This document shows, one piece after another, positions 7,277 through 12,510 of a DNA stretch of 13,340 nt (the stretch's first letter is position 1; each line of letters starts with the position of its first letter). A program made the position numbers and the translations under genes. The notes beneath the pieces are model-generated. The model made no database searches. It was not told where the DNA came from and saw nothing but the letters and a program-made list of their open reading frames with translations. Location of the stretch: contig JAAZKL010000421.1 in assembly GCA_012799845.1 (NCBI GenBank), positions 1 to 13,340 of the forward strand, written 5' to 3'. The stretch is from Clostridiaceae bacterium. GTDB lineage: Bacteria; Bacillota; Clostridia; Acetivibrionales; DTU013.

Positions 7277-7295
7277 CCGGCAGTTTTGCTGCCGG
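7277..7295 (+). other. Hairpin at the 5' end of the zinc-ribbon mRNA
   Basis: CCGGCAG-TTTTG-CTGCCGG: a perfect 7-bp GC-rich stem with a 5-base loop, starting a few bases after the predicted transcription start. No U-run follows, so it is not a terminator. A stem this close to the 5' end could protect the mRNA from decay, or be a protein site. Confidence 0.45.
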
Positions 7296-7351
7296 CCGTA
7301 AAATCTGTGTATATACTGCGTCAGCAGAGATACAAAAGCGAGGGGACCGAA

Positions 7352-7633
7352 ATGTTCGAAGACAAAACGCTGGTATGCAAGGATTGTGGACAGGAGTTCG
7401 TATTTACTGCGGGAGAGCAGGAGTTTTTTGCGGCAAGGGGTTTTCAGAACGAACCCGGAAGATGTAAAGAATGCAGGGCAGCAAGGAAATCCCGGTATGA
7501 CAATGGCGCAAAAAGGGAAATGTTTGACGCAGTATGTGCAGAGTGTGGAAAAGAAGCAAAAGTGCCTTTCAAGCCGCGCCTGGATAAGCCTGTTTATTGC
7601 AGCGAGTGTTTTTCCAAACGCGATCAGTTATAA
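7352..7633 (+). CDS. Small double zinc-ribbon protein
   Basis: Cytoplasmic protein of 93 residues with two Cys4 zinc-ribbon units. The first has C9-x2-C12 and C38-x2-C41 around VFTAGEQEFFAARGFQNEPGR, the conserved probable zinc-ribbon domain seen in many anaerobes. The second has C62-x2-C65, exactly 17 residues, then C83-x2-C86 (CGKEAKVPFKPRLDKPVYCSEC), the known CxxC-x17-CxxC domain. A basic linker (RAARKSRYDNGAKRE) joins them, so nucleic acid binding or a protein adaptor role is plausible, but the function of the family is not established. The start at 7352 is chosen because GAGGGG lies about six bases upstream and the zinc fold begins straight away. The in-frame ATG at 7286 falls inside the 5' hairpin. 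It appears to be transcribed alone from its own promoter. Confidence 0.85.
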   Translation: MFEDKTLVCKDCGQEFVFTAGEQEFFAARGFQNEPGRCKECRAARKSRYDNGAKREMFDAVCAECGKEAKVPFKPRLDKPVYCSECFSKRDQL

Positions 7634-7681
7634 AGACCGGATCTGACCCGTACATAACTGGGAAACCTTGTGCATGGCATG

Positions 7682-7708
7682 AGCCCTGTGAATAATTTTC
7701 ACAGGGCT
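7682..7708. repeat. Perfect 11-bp hairpin after the zinc-ribbon gene
   Basis: AGCCCTGTGAA, loop TAATT, TTCACAGGGCT; all 11 pairs match. It lies about 50 bases after the stop codon at 7633, where a terminator would be expected, but no T-run follows on either strand. Its left arm and loop contain TGTGAATAA (7687-7695), the complement of the DnaA-box form TTATTCACA. It could be an RNA 3'-end structure or a protein-binding palindrome. Confidence 0.55.
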
Positions 7709-7789
7709 GTGACTGCGTGGGGAGGAATGCTTGTTTTTAAGGCTTTGCAGCTATAGCTGAACAACAGCGGCAAATTTTGCTCCGAAATA

Positions 7790-7886
7790 TTATCCACACC
7801 TCCGGATAGCCTGATAAGTAGTTATTCACATGCTTATCCACATATTCCACAGGAGAATACTCACAAAACAGGTGTTTTGTGAATAT
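7790..7886. promoter_or_regulatory. Cluster of DnaA boxes in the gap before hpf
   Basis: Against the consensus TTATNCACA the plus strand has perfect boxes at 7790-7798 (TTATCCACA), 7822-7830 (TTATTCACA) and 7834-7842 (TTATCCACA). The minus strand has a one-mismatch box at 7878-7886 (ATATTCACA). Weaker two-mismatch sites are at 7843-7851 (TATTCCACA) and 7857-7865 (ATACTCACA). A further perfect minus-strand box is at 7687-7695 in the hairpin upstream. Starts of the plus boxes are 32 and 12 bases apart. An AT-rich tract (about 7938-8035) follows. This may titrate DnaA, let DnaA regulate hpf, or be part of an origin; no dnaA, dnaN or rpmH is nearby, so an origin is less likely. Confidence 0.6.
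7861..7882. repeat. Perfect inverted repeat with 10-bp arms inside the DnaA-box cluster
   Basis: TCACAAAACA, two central bases GG, TGTTTTGTGA; all ten arm positions pair. It overlaps the minus-strand DnaA-like box at 7878-7886 and the weak plus box at 7857-7865. The arms could place two DnaA-like half sites in opposite directions or be the site of another dimeric regulator. With a two-base centre it is a poor RNA hairpin, so a DNA operator is the better reading. Confidence 0.5.
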
Positions 7887-7978
7887 CTGTCCACCAGGGC
7901 GGCAGGTCCTGATATGACAACGATTGGGGCGCGTTGGTGAAAAATGTATATATATCGGCAAATATAGCAACAATTTTG

Positions 7979-8006
7979 GAAGGAATTATGATACCCGTTG
8001 TTGAAT
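7979..8006 (+). promoter_or_regulatory. Sigma-H-like promoter of hpf
   Basis: The sequence fits the Bacillus sigma-H consensus RnAGGAwww-N11/12-RnnGAAT: GAAGGAATT (7979-7987), 12 bases, GTTGAAT (8000-8006). The B. subtilis hpf orthologue yvyD is known to be under sigma-B and sigma-H control, which makes the match more credible. An overlapping sigma-A candidate is TTGAAT (8001-8006), 17-bp spacer, AATAAT (8024-8029). Either would leave a leader of about 100-120 bases before hpf. Confidence 0.5.
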
Positions 8007-8132
8007 ACAAATATATGTCACATAATAATACCATATTGAACACGGGGCGCCGGCATATCGGTTCCCGGTGCGCATGTCGGAAATGTCAGCACTGATCATG
8101 AATAAATACTGATTATGAAAGGGGCACGAACT

Positions 8133-8669
8133 ATGAATCTGAAAATCACTGGAAAGAACTTCGATGTAACAGATGCTCTAAAGGAGAGAGTAAATAAAAA
8201 GCTGGGCAAGCTGGACAAATTCTTCAGACCCGGTACTGAAGCCCAGGTTACGATGAGCGTGCAGAGGAACAGGCACATACTTGAGGTCACTATCATTACG
8301 GGCGGGATCACTCTGCGTGCGGAAGTGGCCGGAGACGATATGTATGCATGCATCGATAAGGCACAGGACATTCTCGAAAGGCAGATAAGGAAGAACAAGA
8401 CCAGGTTGGCAAAAAGGCTGCACGAGGGAATACTGGAGCAGCCTGACGCATTCCGCCCGGGCACCGAGGATGTGGAAGAAGAGAAGGAATTCAGGGTAGT
8501 GCGTACGAAAAGGTTCGCTGTAAAGCCTATGCCGGTGGATGAAGCCATACTGCAGATGAACCTGCTCGGGCATGAATTTTTCATGTTCACCAACGCTGAA
8601 ACCAACCAGGTCAATGTGGTCTACAGGCGCAAGGATGGGAATTACGGCCTGATCGAGCCTGAATTCTGA
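8133..8669 (+). CDS. hpf: Ribosome hibernation promoting factor, long form
   Basis: Binds the 30S subunit in stationary phase, blocks the decoding region and drives 70S ribosomes into 100S dimers, protecting them while translation is off. It has 178 residues, the normal length of long HPF. The N-terminal S30AE domain (about 1-100) begins MNLKITGKNFDVTDALKERVNKKLGKLDKFF. An acidic linker (about 110-119, TEDVEEEKEF) leads to the C-terminal dimerisation domain (about 122-178), with RTKRFAVKPMPVDEAILQMNLLGHEFFMFTNAETNQVNVVYRRKDGNYGLIEP. The ATG at 8133 is chosen over 8115: AAAGGGG sits eight bases before it and the S30AE fold starts there. Transcription is probably from the sigma-H-like promoter at 7979-8006. 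A perfect palindrome at 8788-8814 separates it from lpd. Identification is firm. Confidence 0.95.
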   Translation: MNLKITGKNFDVTDALKERVNKKLGKLDKFFRPGTEAQVTMSVQRNRHILEVTIITGGITLRAEVAGDDMYACIDKAQDILERQIRKNKTRLAKRLHEGILEQPDAFRPGTEDVEEEKEFRVVRTKRFAVKPMPVDEAILQMNLLGHEFFMFTNAETNQVNVVYRRKDGNYGLIEPEF

Positions 8670-8787
8670 CGGGTCCTGCTTGCGTCAGAAGCATGTGGGA
8701 AGCAGAAGTCTGCGGGCAACGGGATCATCCGCATGCTGCAGTGCAGGCGTTCGAATACAGGGATAAAGTATAACATCGATAAAGAAA

Positions 8788-8814
8788 AATAGTGACGCCC
8801 AGGGCGTCACTATT
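8788..8814. repeat. Perfect 27-bp palindrome between hpf and lpd (terminator or operator)
   Basis: Arms AATAGTGACGCCC (8788-8800) and GGGCGTCACTATT (8802-8814) pair at all 13 positions around one central A. Read on the plus strand it is followed by GGTTTGG, a weak T-tract. Read on the minus strand it is followed by TTTCTTTATC, with stem-end Ts making a longer run. It could end hpf transcription, end antisense transcription, or be a repressor site just ahead of the lpd ribosome binding site (8824-8829). The rest of this gap (8670-8787) shows only a weak -10-like TATAAC (8769-8774). Confidence 0.5.
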
Positions 8815-8823
8815 GGTTTGGAC

Positions 8824-8829
8824 GGGGAG
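8824..8829 (+). promoter_or_regulatory. Ribosome binding site favouring a TTG start for lpd
   Basis: GGGGAG lies eight bases before the TTG at 8838, an ideal spacing. The upstream in-frame GTG at 8829 overlaps this site and so cannot be served by it. The TTG start gives the usual family N-terminus, MIYDLIVIGGGPAG. Confidence 0.55.
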
Positions 8830-8837
8830 TGTCAGGA

Positions 8838-10238
8838 TTGATATATGATCTGATCGTAATAGGAGGAGGGCCGGCAGGTTATCATGCCGCGGAACTGGCC
8901 GGAAAATCAGGACTTAAGATACTGCTGGCGGAGAAAAGGCACATTGGGGGAGTCTGCCTGAATGAGGGATGCATACCTTCAAAAACCCTGCTCTACAGCG
9001 CGAAACTTTTCCATGGCGCCGTCCACGGGGAGAAGTACGGCATAGTCGTTGAAAATGCAGTATTGGATCATGGAAAGGTCACAGACAGGAAAAACAAAGT
9101 GGTGAGGACGCTTGCTGCAGGTGTGAAAGCCAGGCTCAGGCAGAGCGGAGTTACCGTGGCCGAAGGTGCTGCGGTGATAGCCGGGATGAGGACCGACGGC
9201 GCCGATGGCAGTACAGTCTTTGATATAAGGATCGGTGATGAGATACATACAGGCCGCCGCATCCTGATCGCAGCGGGATCGGTACCGGTGCTGCCCGACC
9301 TGCCCGGGCTGAAGGAAGGACTTGATTCCGGCCGTGTTATGACGAACAGGGAGATATTTGAACTTCGGGAAGTACCCGGATCCCTTGTGGTAATAGGCGG
9401 AGGCGTCGTTGGCCTTGAGATGGCCTCGTACTTCAATGCCGCAGGCAGCCATGTGACGGTACTGGAAATGCTGGACCATGTCGGCGGTTCCATCGACATG
9501 GAGATTTCCGGCATCCTGCAGAAGAATCTTTCGAAGAGGGGCATCGATTTCCTGTTGAACAGCCGGGTCACTGAGATTAGGGACGACGGGGTGGTCTATA
9601 CATCCATCTCAGACCACAGCGGCGGGCAGGGATTCATCAACGCCGGCAAGGTACTTGTGAGCATAGGAAGAAGGCCGGCGACAGAGGGCCTTGGACTTGA
9701 AGATATAGGTGTTGCGACGGAAAAAGGACGGATCATCACCGACCATCACTGCCGGACAAATGTCCCGGGCGTATATGCCGCGGGCGACGTTAACGGCATT
9801 TCGATGCTTGCGCATACGGCATACCGGGAGGCTGAGGTCTGCGTCAACGACATCCTTGGGATAGAAGACACGATGCGGTATGACGCCATACCTTCAGTCA
9901 TATATACCGATCCCGAAGCAGCCGGAGTCGGTGAGACGGAAGCATCGGCCGCTGATAAGGGGATCGGCTTCGAGACTGTTAGGCTCCCTATGACATACAG
10001 CGGAAGGTATTCCGCCGAAAACGAGAGAGGGGACGGGATCTGCAAGATCCTTGCCGACAGGCGGCAGAGGACTGTGATAGGCGTCCATATGATCGGGAGC
10101 TATTCATCGGAGATCATATATGGCGCGGCGATGATGATAGAAAAGGGGATGCGGGCGGACGAACTGAAAAAGATAGTGTTCCCGCATCCGACAGTGTCAG
10201 AGGTAATCAGGGAAGCGATTTTCGAACTTCAGAAGTAA
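8838..10238 (+). CDS. lpd: Dihydrolipoamide dehydrogenase (E3)
   Basis: FAD-dependent pyridine nucleotide-disulfide oxidoreductase that re-oxidises dihydrolipoyl groups with NAD+, as the E3 part of 2-oxo acid dehydrogenase complexes or the glycine cleavage system. With a TTG start it has 466 residues, typical for a free-standing E3 without a lipoyl domain. Seen in order: FAD-binding GGGPAGYHAAE (9-19), redox disulfide C40-LNEG-C45 followed by IPSK, NAD-binding VVIGGGVVGLE (184-194), the second FAD motif GVYAAGDVNG (about 311-320), and the active-site pair H450 and E455 in FPHPTVSEVIREA. C-x4-C spacing and the HPTxSE ending favour Lpd over glutathione or mercuric reductase. No E1, E2 or glycine cleavage gene is adjacent, so its complex cannot be named here. 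It is 79 bases ahead of the GH1 gene with no clear terminator between, so partial co-transcription is possible. Confidence 0.92.
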   Translation: MIYDLIVIGGGPAGYHAAELAGKSGLKILLAEKRHIGGVCLNEGCIPSKTLLYSAKLFHGAVHGEKYGIVVENAVLDHGKVTDRKNKVVRTLAAGVKARLRQSGVTVAEGAAVIAGMRTDGADGSTVFDIRIGDEIHTGRRILIAAGSVPVLPDLPGLKEGLDSGRVMTNREIFELREVPGSLVVIGGGVVGLEMASYFNAAGSHVTVLEMLDHVGGSIDMEISGILQKNLSKRGIDFLLNSRVTEIRDDGVVYTSISDHSGGQGFINAGKVLVSIGRRPATEGLGLEDIGVATEKGRIITDHHCRTNVPGVYAAGDVNGISMLAHTAYREAEVCVNDILGIEDTMRYDAIPSVIYTDPEAAGVGETEASAADKGIGFETVRLPMTYSGRYSAENERGDGICKILADRRQRTVIGVHMIGSYSSEIIYGAAMMIEKGMRADELKKIVFPHPTVSEVIREAIFELQK

Positions 10239-10317
10239 ATACAGATGAGAGCCGCGCTTTTTCAGGCCGGCAGCCGGCGGACTTACCCGCGAATATCAGC
10301 GACAGGAGGAGAAGATT

Positions 10318-11655
10318 ATGCAGTACGTGTTTCCGAAGGATTTCATCTGGGGCGCTGCAACTGCCGCGTACCAAATAGAGGGAGCGTACAGGGAGGACGG
10401 CAAGGGAGAGAATATATGGGACCGCTACAGCCACATTCCGGGAAGGACCTTCGAAGGCCATACCGGGGATGTCGCCTGTGACCATTACCACAGGTACGAG
10501 GAAGACATCAGGATAATGAAGGAGATAGGCCTGAAGTCATACCGTTTTTCCATATCGTGGGCAAGGATATTCCACGACGGGAAGGGGACTCCGAACCAAA
10601 AGGGACTGGATTTTTACAGGAGGCTCACGGAAAAACTGAATGAAAGCGGCATAAAGCCGGCCGCTACGCTTTATCACTGGGATCTGCCCCAGAAACTGCA
10701 GGACCTGGGCGGCTGGGCGAACAGGGACACTGCCGGATGGTTCGCCGATTATGCGGCATACATGTTCGAAAAACTCGGCGACCAGGTGCCGATATGGATC
10801 ACGCACAACGAGCCGTGGGTGGCGGCATTCGTCGGGCACTGGATCGGGAGGCACGCTCCCGGCATCACTGATTTCAGGACTGCCCTGCAGGCGGCGCATC
10901 ACCTGCTGCTGTCCCACGGCCAGGCGGTCAGAGCGTACAGGGATATGGGCTGCAGCGGCGAAATAGGGATAACGCTGAACATGAACCCTGTCTATCCTGC
11001 TTCGGAAAAAGAGGATGACAAAGCGGCGGCAGGGATGTATGACGAGTATCTCAACAGATGGTTTGCCGATCCGGTCCTGAAAGGCTCATACCCGGCCGGA
11101 CTGATGGCATATTTCCAGGAGATGGGCCTGCTGCCCGAAATGGACGACGGCGATATGGAGTTGATACATCAGCCTGTCGATTTCCTGGGGGTAAATAATT
11201 ATTACAGCAGCTTCATAAAATATGAAGGCTCCCTATGGCCGATACCTGCCGCAGAGACGATGACCGGCAGGGACAGGACGCAAATGGGCTGGGAGATATA
11301 TCCCGAGGGCATCCATGATTTGCTCATGCGTCTCCACAGGGATTACGAGGGGGTAAAAATCCTCATTACCGAAAACGGCGCGGCTTTCAATGACATCGTC
11401 AACCGCGAGGGAAATGTCGAGGATGACAACCGCCTGGATTACCTTTACAGGTACCTGGGCCAGGTACACCGTGCCATAAGCTCGGGTGCGGATGTCAGGG
11501 GCTATTATGCCTGGTCGCTGTTGGATAATTTCGAATGGGGCCATGGCTACAGCAAAAGATTCGGGCTCGTATACGTCGATTTCAGAACGCAGCAGCGGAT
11601 AATGAAGAAGAGCGCGCACTGGTACAGGGACGTGATAAGAAACAACGGCTTCTGA
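10318..11655 (+). CDS. GH1 beta-glucosidase
   Basis: Retaining beta-glucosidase (EC 3.2.1.21 expected) hydrolysing cellobiose and related short beta-glucosides in the cytoplasm; no signal peptide is present. The 445 residues match the family length. Key features are the N-terminal FPKDFIWGAATAAYQIEGAY, acid/base E165 in THNEPW, nucleophile E352 in ITENGAAF, and the sugar-binding NFEWGHGYSKRFGLVYVDF with E406 and W407. The EW pair and the lack of the Ser/Lys/Tyr phosphate-binding pattern favour free beta-glucosides over 6-phospho-beta-glucosides. The start is well supported by AGGAGGA seven bases upstream. The gap before it holds a GC-rich palindrome GCCGGC-A-GCCGGC (10266-10278). It probably works with the GH94 and GH31 enzymes on imported oligosaccharides, and is followed 37 bases later by the phosphatase gene, likely in one transcript. 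Confidence 0.94.
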   Translation: MQYVFPKDFIWGAATAAYQIEGAYREDGKGENIWDRYSHIPGRTFEGHTGDVACDHYHRYEEDIRIMKEIGLKSYRFSISWARIFHDGKGTPNQKGLDFYRRLTEKLNESGIKPAATLYHWDLPQKLQDLGGWANRDTAGWFADYAAYMFEKLGDQVPIWITHNEPWVAAFVGHWIGRHAPGITDFRTALQAAHHLLLSHGQAVRAYRDMGCSGEIGITLNMNPVYPASEKEDDKAAAGMYDEYLNRWFADPVLKGSYPAGLMAYFQEMGLLPEMDDGDMELIHQPVDFLGVNNYYSSFIKYEGSLWPIPAAETMTGRDRTQMGWEIYPEGIHDLLMRLHRDYEGVKILITENGAAFNDIVNREGNVEDDNRLDYLYRYLGQVHRAISSGADVRGYYAWSLLDNFEWGHGYSKRFGLVYVDFRTQQRIMKKSAHWYRDVIRNNGF

Positions 11656-11692
11656 ACCGGGAGCCGCAGCAAACGGAGGAACAACGGACGAA

Positions 11693-12445
11693 ATGCCGGT
11701 TGAAGGATCACGCATATACGAAAAACTGGATGCAGAAAAAATCGATGTAATAGGCGATATACACGGGTGTTTCGATGAACTGGCGGAGCTGCTGCGAAAG
11801 CTGGGGTATGAGATCGATGAGAAAAACGGGCTGATCGCCGGATCGCCCGAAGGCCGCACCCTGGTCTTCCTGGGCGACTTCACTGACAGGGGCCCGGAGC
11901 CGGTGAAAGTGCTGAAGCTGGCAATGGACGCGGTAAAAAGCGGACGGGCAAGGTCGGTGAGGGGGAACCACGAAGAGAAGATACTGCAAAAGCTAATAAA
12001 GGGAACGACGGCAAAAGAAGAGGTCGTGTTGACGCTTGATGCCATCAGGGCGGAAGGTCCGGAGTTTGTACGCCAGGTCATCGATTTTATCGACGGGCTG
12101 CCATATGTGCTGCTTTGCAGGAATGATATCCTGGTAGTGCACGGGGGTCTGAAGGAGGAGCTGCAGGACCTTGATTCGAAAGACCGGAAGCTCCGGGGCA
12201 GGATAAAGACTATGGCGATATACGGGGACATAACAGGCCGGAGACTGGAGGACGGAAGGCCTGAAAGGCTTGACTGGGCTGCGGGGTACAGGGGCAGGAC
12301 GACCGTGATATACGGCCATACCATTGTTGATAAAGTCGAGTGGAGGAACAACACTGTCAATATTGATACAGGCTGTTTCAGGACAGGTGTGCTTACCGCG
12401 GTCAGGATGCCTGAAAGGGAATTCGTTCAGAACCGTCAGGCATGA
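11693..12445 (+). CDS. prpE: PrpE-like PPP-family metallophosphatase
   Basis: Two-metal phosphoesterase of 250 residues. B. subtilis PrpE, its likely relative, acts on Ap4A (symmetrical tetraphosphatase) and on phospho-proteins. Metal and catalytic motifs are all present: GDIHG (D22, H24), GDFTDRG (D62), GNHE (N92, H93), VVHGGL, and YGHTIVDK. The segment YGDITGRRLEDGRPERLDWAAGYRG and the ending NNTVNIDTGC are features I recall from PrpE. The length also fits (B. subtilis PrpE about 244). The start at 11693 follows CGGAGGA, at a rather long spacing of about 12 bases, but the fold begins soon after and no better start is visible. It lies 37 bases after GH1 and 65 before the aldo/keto reductase, all plus strand, so co-transcription is likely. 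The phosphatase domain of the bacterial Pnkp RNA-repair enzyme is a related alternative, but no kinase or ligase domain is present. Confidence 0.82.
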   Translation: MPVEGSRIYEKLDAEKIDVIGDIHGCFDELAELLRKLGYEIDEKNGLIAGSPEGRTLVFLGDFTDRGPEPVKVLKLAMDAVKSGRARSVRGNHEEKILQKLIKGTTAKEEVVLTLDAIRAEGPEFVRQVIDFIDGLPYVLLCRNDILVVHGGLKEELQDLDSKDRKLRGRIKTMAIYGDITGRRLEDGRPERLDWAAGYRGRTTVIYGHTIVDKVEWRNNTVNIDTGCFRTGVLTAVRMPEREFVQNRQA

Positions 12446-12510
12446 TTTGCCGGAAGCCGACGGATATGGCATGCTCAATACCGGCAGACAGAATGTGGAG
12501 GATCTGAGGG

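Noticed and set aside
7687..7703. TGTGA...TCACA resembles a CRP or Rex operator.
   Set aside because: The centre is one base too long for either (seven between TGTGA and TCACA; five between TGTGAA and TTCACA), so the DnaA-box and hairpin readings are preferred.
7988..8095. 35-codon frame (MIPVVEYKYMSHNN...CACRKCQH) with a purine run just before its ATG.
   Set aside because: The spacing from AGGA to ATG is only about three bases, the predicted hpf transcription start (near 8013) lies inside it, and it matches no family I know. The AGGA is better explained as a sigma-H -35.
8741..8760. GCGTTCGAATAC resembles a tRNA T-arm.
   Set aside because: No matching acceptor stem, anticodon arm or D arm could be found on either side.
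11233..12360. Long open frame (375 codons) on the minus strand across GH1 and prpE.
   Set aside because: It crosses two genuine plus-strand genes and their gap; its Ser/Pro/Phe-rich product looks like the antisense of charged codons.
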